The notes beneath the pieces are model-generated. The model was not told the DNA's origin. It searched no databases and saw nothing but the letters and a program-made list of their open reading frames with translations. The position numbers were made by a program, and so were the translations under genes. A DNA stretch of 64,000 bases, from assembly GCF_002563675.1 (NCBI RefSeq), contig NZ_PDJC01000001.1, positions 1,612,001 through 1,676,000 of the forward strand. Direction: 5' to 3'. Each line of letters starts with the position of its first letter. Positions within the stretch are counted from its first letter, which is position 1. The DNA is from Propionicimonas paludicola (GTDB lineage Bacteria > Actinomycetota > Actinomycetes > Propionibacteriales > Propionibacteriaceae). This document shows positions 37,483-46,758 of the stretch, in pieces.

Positions 37483-39590
37483 CTCCGGCCGACCGCACCA
37501 CCCTCGCCTGCGCGGTGGCCGCCCTCACGGCCGGCTTCCCGCTGGTCGTGCTGACCAGCGACCGCACCTACCTGGTGCTCGCTGCATTGCTGATCGGAGC
37601 CAGCGCAGCCGTGGGGATCGGCGTGCGACACCTGGGCGCGCCGAGCTGGGCGGCCCGCCTGCTCCAGCTGAGCGCCCTCATCCTGATCCCGATCGTCGTG
37701 CCGGCCAGCCAGAACCCGGTGCGACTGATCACCAAGACGGTGATCCACATCCAGGCGTCGGTGGCTCCGATGGCGTATGAGGTGGGCTTCGCCGCACTCA
37801 GTGGGGTGCTGCTGTGGTTGGTGTTCGTGATCCTGGAGGCGATCGGCGAGGCGGTCCGAAGCTCGGTGCTCGGCTTGGCCCTGCTGCTGCCCAGCTTCAT
37901 CGCGGACGTGGTGATCGCACCGGATCTCACCGGCTTCTGGCACTTCGCGGTACCGGCGTTCGGCTATGCGATCCTGCTGGCCACCAGCACCCGGAACCGT
38001 GCCGGGCAGGAGAGTCCGGGCGCCTCAGTGACCGGTCTGCGCCGAGGAATCCTGAGCATCGCGGCACTGACCACGGTGCTGGCCCTGGTCGCGGCCATGG
38101 TGGTCACCGGACGGCTTCCGGCAGCCAAGCAGAGTTGGGGCCAGGGCATCAACGGCGGCGTCCAGCTGGTCGACCCGAGCCTCGACCTGATCCGCAACAT
38201 CAACGCGGTCACCGACCGGCCGGTGCTGAGCTACCGCAGCGATGACGGCAAGGGCAGCTATCTGCGACTGGCCGCACTCAGCGGCTTCACCGACAGCGGC
38301 TTCGGCCTGGTGCCGACTGAACTCTTCCCGGGGCCGATGGCGTCCGGCCGCCCGCCCGGGGAGCAGCGCTGGGTGAAGCTGGACGTCACGGTCGGCGACT
38401 TCACCAGCCAGTGGCTGCCGGTGCCGTGGGTGCCGACCAGCTACAGCGCCACCGGCGACTGGCGCTACGACCGGACGACGCTCGCCGTTGCTGCGGTCGG
38501 CGACACCCAGGCCACTGCTACCCGCGGGTTGCACTACACAGCGACCGGCTGGCAGATGCTCGACCTGGACAAGGAACTGGCTAGCGCTCAGGCCGGCGAT
38601 CCGGGCGACCGGGGACTCACCCTGGAACTACCCGAGGGGATCTCAGCGGAGGTGACCGGCCTGGTCGACAACCTGACCAGCGGCCTGCGCAGCTCCGGAG
38701 CCAAGGCCTTGGCGCTCCGGGACTTCCTGCGCTCGGGAGAGTTCACCTACTCCACGCAGATGGCGCCCGGGACGACCATCGGCACTCTCAACGACTTCCT
38801 GATCGGCAGCCGAGTCGGCTACTGCGAGCAGTTCGCCGGCGGGCTGGCCACGATGGCCCGGATCGCCGGCATCCCCTCGCGAGTTGTGGTCGGCTTCCTG
38901 CCCGGACGCAAGAGCGGCGACGTCTGGCAGGTCGGGGTGCGCAACATGCACGCCTGGACCGAGCTGTACTTCGATGACCTGGGCTGGGTGGCCCTGGACG
39001 CAACCCCGCCCGGCGCGGTCGAGGGTGGCCCGACGGCGACCTCCAGTGCGGAACCGACAGTCTCCCCCACGTCGACAGCGCCGCGAACCAGCGAGGCGCC
39101 GGTGCCCCGTCCCAGCCAATCCGCTCGGCCCACCACACCGGCCCCGGAGCAGCGAGCGCCGATCTGGCCGATCGTCGGCTGGATCGCCGCCGCCATTCTG
39201 CTGCTGGCACTGCCTCGGTTGGTCCGGCTCGGACTCAGCCTGCTTCGCCTGCATCGCACCGAGGCAGGTCCGGCCGCAGAGGGCGCCTGGTCGGAGGCGA
39301 CCGCACGCCTGGCCGATGCCGGGATTCGGCTTGAGCGAGGTTCGCCGCGACTGCAGGCGAAGCAGGCGGCCGAACACCTGGACGAGTCCGCGGCCACCGC
39401 GCTGTTCCAGCTGGCAGTGGCCGTGGAGCGCGCTCGGTTCGACCGGCAACCGGCCTCGCCCGAGGGGCTGATGCCGCTGCTGCAGACGCTGAGTGCGGGA
39501 CTGGCCGGACGACGCCGCACTCTGCTTGCGCAGTGGTGGCCGAAGTCGCTACGACCGAGATTGGGTAGCCGCAGGGGAGACCCGAGCTAG
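37479..39590 (+). CDS. TgpA-like membrane transglutaminase (DUF3488/DUF4129)
   Basis: 703 residues. About six N-terminal helices (DUF3488-like, 1-215), a large extracytoplasmic part, the transglutaminase-like core with catalytic Cys in VGYCEQFAGGLATMARIAG near residue 447, His in NMHAWTELYF near 490 and Asp in VALDATPPG near 508, a Ser/Thr/Pro linker (about 515-565), one further helix (about 570-590) and a C-terminal cytoplasmic DUF4129-like domain. The Cys-His-Asp triad is complete, so it may be an active protease or transglutaminase; TgpA of Pseudomonas is essential, but the substrate is unknown. The ATGA overlap with DUF58 shows one operon. Confidence 0.9.
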   Translation: MTPADRTTLACAVAALTAGFPLVVLTSDRTYLVLAALLIGASAAVGIGVRHLGAPSWAARLLQLSALILIPIVVPASQNPVRLITKTVIHIQASVAPMAYEVGFAALSGVLLWLVFVILEAIGEAVRSSVLGLALLLPSFIADVVIAPDLTGFWHFAVPAFGYAILLATSTRNRAGQESPGASVTGLRRGILSIAALTTVLALVAAMVVTGRLPAAKQSWGQGINGGVQLVDPSLDLIRNINAVTDRPVLSYRSDDGKGSYLRLAALSGFTDSGFGLVPTELFPGPMASGRPPGEQRWVKLDVTVGDFTSQWLPVPWVPTSYSATGDWRYDRTTLAVAAVGDTQATATRGLHYTATGWQMLDLDKELASAQAGDPGDRGLTLELPEGISAEVTGLVDNLTSGLRSSGAKALALRDFLRSGEFTYSTQMAPGTTIGTLNDFLIGSRVGYCEQFAGGLATMARIAGIPSRVVVGFLPGRKSGDVWQVGVRNMHAWTELYFDDLGWVALDATPPGAVEGGPTATSSAEPTVSPTSTAPRTSEAPVPRPSQSARPTTPAPEQRAPIWPIVGWIAAAILLLALPRLVRLGLSLLRLHRTEAGPAAEGAWSEATARLADAGIRLERGSPRLQAKQAAEHLDESAATALFQLAVAVERARFDRQPASPEGLMPLLQTLSAGLAGRRRTLLAQWWPKSLRPRLGSRRGDPS

Positions 39591-39603
39591 CCGATCGGCG
39601 AGG

Positions 39604-39951
39604 TTAGTTGCCGTCGCCGGAAGGGCGATGATGACGCTCATCGCTGCGATCGCCGGACTGGCGGTGATCGGTGGTCCCCGCAGCGGCGTCGGCCTGCTCG
39701 AAACCACGCAGTGCCAGCACCGCAGCTCCCAGCATGACCACGAACCCGAGGACGCTGATCAGCCAGTGCAGTTCCATCCCGCCGACCAGCGCGGCCAGTC
39801 CGAGGAAGAACAGCAGCGCGGCGAGCACCGTCTGGCGGCGTGCCCAGCGATGTCCGCTGCCCCGAAGCGCATTGGCGAATTTCGGATCGTCGGCGGCCAG
39901 GTCAGCCTCCAACTGGGCGAGTCGCCTCCGCTCCTCTTCAGTGAGGGCCAT
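39604..39951 (-). CDS. DUF3040 small membrane protein
   Basis: 115 residues. The N-terminus ALTEEERRRLAQLEADLAADDPKF-type sequence (begins MALTEEERR) and two adjacent hydrophobic helices (about 42-60 and 63-85) are diagnostic of DUF3040, an actinobacterial family of unknown function. A His/Arg/Asp-rich tail follows. I chose the ATG at 39951, preceded by an excellent GGAGGAGGTG. In many actinobacteria this gene sits close to dinB or to the dcw cluster; here it is 22 bases from the dinB stop on the same strand. Confidence 0.85.
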   Translation of the reverse strand: MALTEEERRRLAQLEADLAADDPKFANALRGSGHRWARRQTVLAALLFFLGLAALVGGMELHWLISVLGFVVMLGAAVLALRGFEQADAAAGTTDHRQSGDRSDERHHRPSGDGN

Positions 39952-39973
39952 GGTCACCTCCTCCGGTGTTACT

Positions 39974-41248
39974 TCAGCGCCAGTCTAGGCTGCGATCAGG
40001 TATTTCGGAACCGACGACCCCATCGCGCCTGGTAAGCACTGCTCGCTGAACCTTTCCACGGCCGAAACGCTCGATCAATCGGTCGCCGGCCCGGTCGAGG
40101 TCAGCCCAGCCATGGTCCGGCTCGTCCAGGCGTGGCTGGACCGCCACCCGGGAGCGGTCGCTGAGTTCAGTGACTCGCAGCCCGACCCGGCGCACACCGA
40201 GGCGTCCGCCGCGCAGCCGGGTGCAGACCTGGCGCGCGGCGAGATAGAGCTCCTGACTCACGTCAGTGGGCATCGCCAGCGTGGCCGAGGCTGAGCCACT
40301 GGTGAAATCCGCGTAGCGCAGTCCGACCGTGATCCGACGGCCGAGAACATCGGCGGCACGCATCCGAGAGGCCACCTTGGTGACGACCCGCAACAGCACG
40401 GCGTGCAGTTCGTCCACGCTGGCCAGATCCCGGTACCCGGTGATCTGGCAGCCCACTCCCCTGGTCCCCGGCTGATGAAACTCGGCCGACCAGCTCTGCC
40501 CCCAGGCCAGCGCCCGCAGGCTCAGGCCGGCATGAGGCCCGAAGGCCCGGCGTAGGTCGACCGCGGAGAGTTGGGCCAAGTCACCGATGGTGACCACGCC
40601 CAAGCGATGCAACTTGGTGGCGGCCGACTCGCCTACCCCAACCAGCGCTTCCACCGGCAGCGGATGCAGGAAGCCGATCACCTCGTCGGCGTCCACCTCG
40701 CGCAGTCCGTCCGGCTTGGCGGCGTTGGCCGCCATCTTCGCGACCAGGCGGTTCGGTCCGATTCCCACCGAGCAGGTGAGTTTCAGCTCATCGAAGATGA
40801 TCGCCCTGATCCGGGCGCCGACCTCAGCCGGAGGTACGGCCCGCGGCCCACTCGGCAGCTCGAGATAGGCCTCGTCGATGGAGGCCATCTGCACCTTGGC
40901 CGAAAAGGTCTGAAGGATCTCTCGTACTTCCGAGGAGGCCTCGGTGTAGCTGCCGAAATCGCCAGGGACGCCCACGCCCTGCGGGCACAGCCGTCGAGCC
41001 GCCACCACCGACATTCCACCGCGTACCCCGAAGGCGCGGGCTCGGTAGTTGGCCGAGAGCACCACGCCCCGCTCGGCCCCACCCACCCACATCGGCACTT
41101 CGGCGAGTTCGGGACGATCGCGCTGCGCGACGGCCGCATAGAACGCGTCCATGTCCACATGAAGAATCGGAGCTGTCGGTTGCTCGTCGGCGGTCATCGT
41201 GAGCCGAGGCGCCGCCCGGGGCGGCGTGGCCCCATCGTCATCACTCAC
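39974..41248 (-). CDS. dinB: DNA polymerase IV (Y-family)
   Basis: 424 residues from the GTG at 41248 (VSDDDGATPP), chosen because AGGGG lies nine bases upstream; the ATG at 41197 (MTADEQ) is a plausible alternative lacking a good ribosome site. DinB carries out translesion synthesis. Catalytic motifs are present: HVDMDAFYAAV near residue 30, the steric-gate neighbourhood and SIDEAYLEL near residue 125, helix-hairpin-helix around VEALVGVGESAATKL, and the little-finger domain. No C-terminal beta-clamp peptide is obvious; the tail is SEIPDRSLDWR. A LexA-like box lies 160-175 bases upstream of the start. Confidence 0.93.
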   Translation of the reverse strand: MSDDDGATPPRAAPRLTMTADEQPTAPILHVDMDAFYAAVAQRDRPELAEVPMWVGGAERGVVLSANYRARAFGVRGGMSVVAARRLCPQGVGVPGDFGSYTEASSEVREILQTFSAKVQMASIDEAYLELPSGPRAVPPAEVGARIRAIIFDELKLTCSVGIGPNRLVAKMAANAAKPDGLREVDADEVIGFLHPLPVEALVGVGESAATKLHRLGVVTIGDLAQLSAVDLRRAFGPHAGLSLRALAWGQSWSAEFHQPGTRGVGCQITGYRDLASVDELHAVLLRVVTKVASRMRAADVLGRRITVGLRYADFTSGSASATLAMPTDVSQELYLAARQVCTRLRGGRLGVRRVGLRVTELSDRSRVAVQPRLDEPDHGWADLDRAGDRLIERFGRGKVQRAVLTRRDGVVGSEIPDRSLDWR

Positions 41249-41408
41249 CACGAGTCGCCCCTGCCGGTTCCCCACGAAGACTGTCCCGGCTGAGCGGGCC
41301 GATGACCCCGGCGCGGGCGCTGGGTCGAGGAGCGCCCGCACCGGAGATCGGACGGGCCCGAGGGCCCGCCACGAGCCTTCCCCAGCTCGGCCGATCGATT
41401 CGATGTAT

Positions 41409-41424
41409 TCGAACATCTTTTCGA
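41409..41424. promoter_or_regulatory. LexA (SOS)-like box upstream of dinB
   Basis: TCGAAC-ATCT-TTTCGA matches the actinobacterial SOS box TCGAAC-N4-GTTCGA in 11 of 12 positions. It lies about 160 bases upstream of the chosen dinB start (212 from the ATG at 41197), so dinB would have a long leader if controlled from here. Confidence 0.6.
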
Positions 41425-41546
41425 TTCAAGGACATCATAGGCGGCCCCTCCGACAGTTCGTCAAGTGGGGCGTCCGGGCGCGCGGTCGGGATCACACCAC
41501 GGCCGAAGTCGCGATACCGAGCAACGTGGCGGCTGCCGTCCTGTGC

Positions 41547-42392
41547 TCAGCCCAGGACGGTGATCTCCACCTCGACAAACAGGTCGGAGGACTCGGTGCC
41601 GGAGTAGACGCCCTTCAGCGGGGGGACGTCGAAGTAGTCACGGCCCACCCCGACTTCCACATGGAAGTCGCCGGGAGCGACGTCGTTGGTCGGATCCAGG
41701 CCGACCCAGGCGCCGTCCCAGTACTGCAGCCAGGCGTGCGACTCCCCCACCCGCACCTCGCCGACCACCGGGGTGGCGGAGGGCATCACATAGCCCGAGA
41801 CATAGCGCGCCGGAATTCCGGCACTGCGCAGGGCTCCCAGCCCGAGGTGAACCAGGTCCTGACAGACGCCGGCCTGGATCTCCCAGACATCGGCCGCTCG
41901 GGTGTTCACCTGGGTGGAGCCGGGCACATAGGCGACCCGCTCGCGGATCCGGCCGATGATCGCGGCCACCGCCTCGGCCGGACGCGCGCAGTCTCGGGCC
42001 GCCTCGGTGGCGATCCGGCGCAGCTCGGCTCCAGGATCGACATGCTCGCTGATCGCCAGCATCTCGATGTGCTTGTCGATGAACGAGTCCTCGGCCAGCT
42101 CGGCCCACTCGACTCCGGGACCGACGGCCAGCCGGTCGCCCACTTCCACGGTGCTGACCGCGACGACGTCCAGGCGCTGATGCGGCTCGGCCACTTCGAA
42201 GGCGGTCACCGAGGTGCCCCAGTAGTCAGTGAAGGTGTGCGTCCAGGCGACCGGGTTGATGTCCAGCCGGGTGGCCTGGACGAACTGCTCCCGGGTCGCC
42301 CGAGGAGTCATCCGGGCCTCGTTGTGCGAGGCGCTGACCAGTCCGGTGTAGCGGTAGCCCGTGCGATGCACCACTCGCAGCTGTCGACCCAT
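41547..42392 (-). CDS. Transglutaminase family protein (COG1305)
   Basis: 281 residues, soluble. An N-terminal bacterial transglutaminase-associated beta domain (about 1-85; VVHRTGYRYTGLVSASHNEARMTP) is followed by a catalytic core with Cys in QAGVCQDLVHLGLGALRSAG near 178, His in GESHAWLQYW near 218 and Asp in VGLDPTNDV near 233. The triad is complete, so it could cleave or form amide bonds. It is the last gene of an operon with an alpha-E protein (ATGA overlap) and an ATP-grasp protein; together these have been predicted by comparative genomics to make and process an unknown peptide or amide. Confidence 0.9.
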   Translation of the reverse strand: MGRQLRVVHRTGYRYTGLVSASHNEARMTPRATREQFVQATRLDINPVAWTHTFTDYWGTSVTAFEVAEPHQRLDVVAVSTVEVGDRLAVGPGVEWAELAEDSFIDKHIEMLAISEHVDPGAELRRIATEAARDCARPAEAVAAIIGRIRERVAYVPGSTQVNTRAADVWEIQAGVCQDLVHLGLGALRSAGIPARYVSGYVMPSATPVVGEVRVGESHAWLQYWDGAWVGLDPTNDVAPGDFHVEVGVGRDYFDVPPLKGVYSGTESSDLFVEVEITVLG

Positions 42393-43318
42393 CAGTTGCC
42401 TCCGCTCCAGCTCGCCGCGGCCGAGCTGCTGAAGTACCGCTCGGTGATCGCTTCGCTGGCCTGGTTGCAGGTGCGCTGCAACTCGGTCATCCGGGCCGGC
42501 AGATCCTCCAGGATTCGGCCTGGCGCCCGGTACTCCAGCGCCGATCGCGCGGTCCCCAGCAGCCGGGTGGACTCGTCCTCGTAGCCGGCTCGTCGGCCGC
42601 TGGCCAGGTTCAGCTCGGCCAGGGCCGCCTCGGCCGCGGCCAGGCTGTGTACGACTGAGCGCGGGAACAGCCGATCCAGCAGGACGAACTCGGCCGCATC
42701 GGTGTCGGTGGTCACGCCGCCGTACGACCGGACGAAGGCGTGATGGGCACCGCAGCCGCGCAGCACGTTGTTCCAGGAGCTCTGGGTGCCCGCCGTGATG
42801 TGCGCGGTGGAGATCAGCCGGGCGGTCATGTCCACCCGCTCGATGCTGCGGCCCAGGGCCAGGAACAGCCAGCCCTCATCGTGGCTCATTGTCTGGTCGG
42901 CGGTGCCGGAGATGACCGCACAGCGCTCCCGGACGTGCCGGAACGCCGAAGCCGGACGCATCCGCTGCAGCCGACCACCCTTCACCGAGTTCCAGGTGGT
43001 ATTGATGGCCTCCCACATCTCGATCGAGACCGTCTCCCGGGCCCGCCGGGCGGCCTCCCGGGCTCCGCCCAGGGCCGCGGCGATCGAGCAGGGCGAGGTG
43101 GGGTCATAGCTGAGCAGCCGGAGCACCTCGGTGGTGTCGGCGGCCTCCAGCGACGGCGCCCCCATCACGGCCAGCAGGGTCAGCGCGGCATCGTCCTGGT
43201 CGACCGAGGGGTCGTCCAGCAGCAGCTGGAGGTGCACCTCGACGATCCGGCAGGTGTCCTCGGCCCGCTCCAGGTAGCGGCCGATCCAGAACAGCGACTC
43301 GGCGATCCGGCTCAGCAC
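42392..43318 (-). CDS. Alpha-E domain protein
   Basis: 308 residues, mostly helical. The start VLSRIAESLFWIGRYLERAED is the hallmark of the alpha-E (COG2307) family, named for its conserved Glu residues; a second conserved stretch is RSIERVDMTARLIS near residue 155. No enzymatic role is known. The GTG start overlaps the ATP-grasp stop (GTGCTGA) and follows GGAGGTGG, and the stop overlaps the next start by ATGA, so the three genes are tightly coupled. Confidence 0.9.
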   Translation of the reverse strand: MLSRIAESLFWIGRYLERAEDTCRIVEVHLQLLLDDPSVDQDDAALTLLAVMGAPSLEAADTTEVLRLLSYDPTSPCSIAAALGGAREAARRARETVSIEMWEAINTTWNSVKGGRLQRMRPASAFRHVRERCAVISGTADQTMSHDEGWLFLALGRSIERVDMTARLISTAHITAGTQSSWNNVLRGCGAHHAFVRSYGGVTTDTDAAEFVLLDRLFPRSVVHSLAAAEAALAELNLASGRRAGYEDESTRLLGTARSALEYRAPGRILEDLPARMTELQRTCNQASEAITERYFSSSAAASWSGGN

Positions 43319-44883
43319 GATCCACCTCCGACCCGGGTCTGCTGCTGTTGCTGGGCCTGCTGATGAGCCACCTTCTCCTCGCCGAGGTCCACCAGCGGCA
43401 CCGAGGCCACCACGTCCCGGCCGCGCCGGCGGCGGCGCTTACCCCGGACGGCATCGCGGGCCAGCACCCAGGTGTCCTTCGAGCCGCCACCCTGGCTGGA
43501 GTTCACGATCAGCTCACCCTCGGGCAGGGCCACCCGGGTCAGTCCACCGGGCAGCACGTAGACGTCACTGCCGGAGTTCACCGCGAAGGGGCGCAGATCG
43601 ACGTGCCGGGGCGCCATCTGGCCGTCGATCATGGTCGGCACCGTGGACAGCTGGACGACGGGTTGGGCGATCCAGCCGCGGGGATCCTTCAGGATCCGGG
43701 CGCGCAGCGCGTCCAGCTGCTTGACGGTGGCTTTCGGCCCGATCACGATGCCCTTGCCGCCGGAGCCGTCCACCGGCTTGAGGACCAGCTCGGCCAGCCG
43801 ATCGAGCACCTCCTCGCGGTGCGCGGGATCCTCCAGCCGCCAGGTGTCGACACTGGCCAGCAGCGGTTCCTCACCCAGGTAGTAGCGGATCAGATCCGGC
43901 ACATAGGTGTAGACGAGCTTGTCATCGGCCACTCCGTTACCGATGGCATTGGCGATGGTGACGTTGCCGGCCCGGGCCGCGGTGAGCAGCCCGGCGCAGC
44001 CGAGCACCGAGTCGGAGCGGAACTGGGCCGGATCGAGGAACTCGTCGTCGACCCGGCGGTAGATCACGTGCACCGGGCGCAGCCCGTGGGTGGTCCGGAT
44101 CGAGACCCGTCCGCTGTGACAGACCAGGTCACGGCCTTCGACCAGCTCGACGCCCATCATCCGGGCCAGCAGGGCGTGCTCGAAGTAGGCGGAGTTGAAC
44201 ACCCCGGGGGTGAGCACCACCACGGTCGGGTCGGGTACGCCGGACGGTGCCGCGGCCCGCAGCGCGGCCAGCAGCTGCAGTGGATAGCCCTCCACCGGAC
44301 GGATCCGGTGCCGGCTGGTCACCTCCGGGAGCGCGGAGAACATGGCCCGGCGGTTGGTCATCACATACGACACCCCGGACGGCACTCGGACGTTGTCCTC
44401 CAGGACCCGGAACCGGCCGACCTCGTCGCGGATCAGGTCGATCCCGGCCACATGGCAGCGGACGCCATTGGCCGGATGCAGCCCGGCGACCACCCGGTGG
44501 TAGTGCGGCGAGGTGACCACAACCCGGCGGGGAATCACCCCGTCGCGGAAGGCTCGCCCTTCGCCGTAGACGTCGGCCAGAAAGGCCTCCAGTGCTCGGA
44601 CCCGCTGGGCGACTCCGTCCTCGACCTCGGCCCACTCGCTGGACAGCAGCACCCGGGGCACGATGTCCAGCGGAAACGGACGCTCCTCGCCGCCGATGTC
44701 GAAGGTGACCCCCTGATCGAGGTAGGTCGACTTCAGGTACTCCGCGCGAGCGCGGACCTCTTCGCCATCGAGCTTGCCGAGTTGCCGCAGCACCGACCCA
44801 TAGGCGACCCGTACGCCCTCGGCACCCACCACCTCATCGAAGGCTTTCGGCGTGCCGGCGTAGTCACGAAACAGCAGACTCAC
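43312..44883 (-). CDS. Circularly permuted type 2 ATP-grasp protein
   Basis: 523 residues. The family's fixed features are visible: FDIGGEERPFPLDIVPRVL near residue 60, the DNVRVPSGVSYVMTNR segment near 163, VYRRVDDEF-type sequence as HVIYRRVDDEFLDP near 273, LVLKPVDGSGGKGIVIGP near 388 and VNSSQGGGSKDTWVLA near 460. ATP-grasp enzymes join a carboxylate to an amine through an acyl phosphate. The C-terminus is basic and then Gln-rich. The start is GTG with no ribosome site; TAGCCT (44891-44896) ends seven bases upstream, so the operon transcript is probably leaderless. Substrate unknown. Confidence 0.9.
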   Translation of the reverse strand: MSLLFRDYAGTPKAFDEVVGAEGVRVAYGSVLRQLGKLDGEEVRARAEYLKSTYLDQGVTFDIGGEERPFPLDIVPRVLLSSEWAEVEDGVAQRVRALEAFLADVYGEGRAFRDGVIPRRVVVTSPHYHRVVAGLHPANGVRCHVAGIDLIRDEVGRFRVLEDNVRVPSGVSYVMTNRRAMFSALPEVTSRHRIRPVEGYPLQLLAALRAAAPSGVPDPTVVVLTPGVFNSAYFEHALLARMMGVELVEGRDLVCHSGRVSIRTTHGLRPVHVIYRRVDDEFLDPAQFRSDSVLGCAGLLTAARAGNVTIANAIGNGVADDKLVYTYVPDLIRYYLGEEPLLASVDTWRLEDPAHREEVLDRLAELVLKPVDGSGGKGIVIGPKATVKQLDALRARILKDPRGWIAQPVVQLSTVPTMIDGQMAPRHVDLRPFAVNSGSDVYVLPGGLTRVALPEGELIVNSSQGGGSKDTWVLARDAVRGKRRRRRGRDVVASVPLVDLGEEKVAHQQAQQQQQTRVGGGSC

Positions 44884-44890
44884 GTCTCGA

Positions 44891-44896
44891 AGGCTA
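44891..44896 (-). promoter_or_regulatory. -10 box of a probable leaderless promoter for the ATP-grasp operon
   Basis: TAGCCT on the minus strand ends seven bases before the GTG at 44883, placing the transcription start at or next to the start codon. A short inverted repeat AAGGC/GCCTT overlaps it. No strong -35 box is seen. Confidence 0.45.
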
Positions 44897-44963
44897 AAAC
44901 CGCCTTGTTTCGAGCGGGTGTCGATTGTGAGTCGTTACTCCGCACACCACGGTGGGGCCAGGA

Positions 44964-46712
44964 CTAGCGCTCTTCGCGGCGCGGGCGAGCCTTGCGGGGC
45001 TTGCTGCCCGGCCCACCGGCCGGACGGCTGCTCACCCGGCCGAGTTCGATCAGCTTCCCGGAGATCCGGGTCTCGGCCAGCGCCTGCCAGGCCTCCGGCG
45101 GCAACTTGGCGGGCAACTCGACCAGCGAGTGGTCGATCCGGATATCGATGTGACCGAAGTCGGAGCGCTGCAGGCCGCCCTCATTGGCCAGCGCGCCGAC
45201 GATCTGCCGCGGCTGCACCCGATGCCGGCGACCCACTGCGATCCGATAGGTGGCCAGTTCGACCTGGTTGCGCGGACGCCGTTCGCGCGGCGAATCATCG
45301 TCCCGCTCGAACCGCTGGCCGCGGGTCGGACGCTCACCGCGCTCGCCCCGCTCGCTGCGGACATACGGCTCCGGCTTGGACTCCTCCAGCAGCAGCGGCA
45401 CATCGCCCTGCATGACGATGGCCAGCGCCGCGGCCACGTCCACCTCGGGCACGTCGTGCTCGCGGACGTAGTGGGCCACGATGTCGCGGAAGGTGTCCAC
45501 CGAGTCCGACTCCAGCGCCGCGGTGATGGCCGAGTCGAACTTGGTGAGCCGGGTGCTGTTCACGTCGTCGATGGAGGGCAGCGGCATCTGGGTGACCGAC
45601 TGCCGGGTGGCCTTCTCGATCTGGTTCAACAGATAGAACTGCTTGGGCGTGACGAAGGAGATGGCGTCGCCGGTGCGTCCGGCGCGGCCGGTCCGGCCGA
45701 TCCGGTGCACGTACGACTCGGTGTCGGTGGGCAGGTCGTAGTTGACCACATGGCTGATCCGGTCCACGTCCAGGCCGCGGGCGGCCACGTCGGTGGCCAC
45801 CAGGATGTCCAGCTTGCCGGACTTCAGCTGGTTGATGATCCGCTCGCGCTGGGCCTGAGCCACATCGCCGTTGAGCGCGGTGGCTGCGAAGCCCCGGGCC
45901 CGCAGCCGCTCGGCCAGCTGCTCGGTGTCCTGCTTGGTGCGGGCGAAGATGATCATGGCCTCGAAGTTCTCCACCTCGAGGATGCGAGTCAGCGCGTCCA
46001 GCTTCTGGGCCGGAGCGACCCGCAGATAGCGCTGGGTGGTGGTGGCCACCGTGGTGGTCTTGCTCTTGATGTTGATCTCGATCGGATCGACCAGGTAGCG
46101 CTTGGTGATCTTGCGAATCGGGGCCGGCATGGTGGCCGAGAACAGCGCGACCTGCTTGCCCTCCGGAGTGCCGGCCAGGATGGTCTCGACGTCCTCGGCG
46201 AAGCCCATGTTGAGCATCTCGTCGGCCTCGTCGAGGACCAGGAAGCGCAGCTGGCTGAGATCCAGGGTGCCCTTCTCCAGGTGATCCATGATCCGGCCCG
46301 GGGTGCCGACGACCACCTGGACGCCGCGGCGCAACGCGCTCAGCTGGACGCCATAGGCCTGGCCACCGTAGACCGGCAGCAGGTGCAGGTTCGGCAGGTG
46401 CGATCCGTAGCTGGCGAAGGCCTCACAGACCTGCAGCGCAAGTTCGCGGGTCGGGCACAGCACCAGCGCCTCGGGGGCCTTCTGGCTGTAGTCGAGCTGG
46501 GAAAGGATGGGCAGCGCGAAGGCAGCGGTCTTGCCGGTGCCGGTCTGCGCTCGGCCCAGGACATGGCGTCCTTCGAGCAGCGGCGGAATGGTCGCCGCCT
46601 GGATCGCCGTGGGCAACTCGTACCCAAGATCCTTCACCGCCTTCAGCACTCGCTCGTCGAGTCCGAGGTCGCTGAATCGGGGCAAAGGGAGGTCAACTTC
46701 TTGTTGCGTCAC
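44964..46712 (-). CDS. DEAD-box ATP-dependent RNA helicase (DeaD/CshA type)
   Basis: 582 residues. All DEAD-box motifs are present: Q motif in YELPTAIQAATIPPLL, AQTGTGKTAAFALP, PTRELALQV, TPGRIMDH, VLDEADEML, SATMP, ARGLDVDRISHVVNYD and HRIGRTGRAGRTG. After the helicase core (about 1-370) come a linker, a charged Arg/Glu/Gly-rich segment (about 445-480) and a DbpA-type RNA-binding domain (about 485-555). The C-terminus is basic. Such helicases unwind RNA in ribosome assembly and mRNA decay, often in the cold. It stands 46 bases downstream of the RDD gene. Confidence 0.95.
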   Translation of the reverse strand: MTQQEVDLPLPRFSDLGLDERVLKAVKDLGYELPTAIQAATIPPLLEGRHVLGRAQTGTGKTAAFALPILSQLDYSQKAPEALVLCPTRELALQVCEAFASYGSHLPNLHLLPVYGGQAYGVQLSALRRGVQVVVGTPGRIMDHLEKGTLDLSQLRFLVLDEADEMLNMGFAEDVETILAGTPEGKQVALFSATMPAPIRKITKRYLVDPIEINIKSKTTTVATTTQRYLRVAPAQKLDALTRILEVENFEAMIIFARTKQDTEQLAERLRARGFAATALNGDVAQAQRERIINQLKSGKLDILVATDVAARGLDVDRISHVVNYDLPTDTESYVHRIGRTGRAGRTGDAISFVTPKQFYLLNQIEKATRQSVTQMPLPSIDDVNSTRLTKFDSAITAALESDSVDTFRDIVAHYVREHDVPEVDVAAALAIVMQGDVPLLLEESKPEPYVRSERGERGERPTRGQRFERDDDSPRERRPRNQVELATYRIAVGRRHRVQPRQIVGALANEGGLQRSDFGHIDIRIDHSLVELPAKLPPEAWQALAETRISGKLIELGRVSSRPAGGPGSKPRKARPRREER

Positions 46713-46758
46713 CTGCGAAGTGTAGTGACCGGTCCGCTCAGGGCGCTAACCCGCGTAC

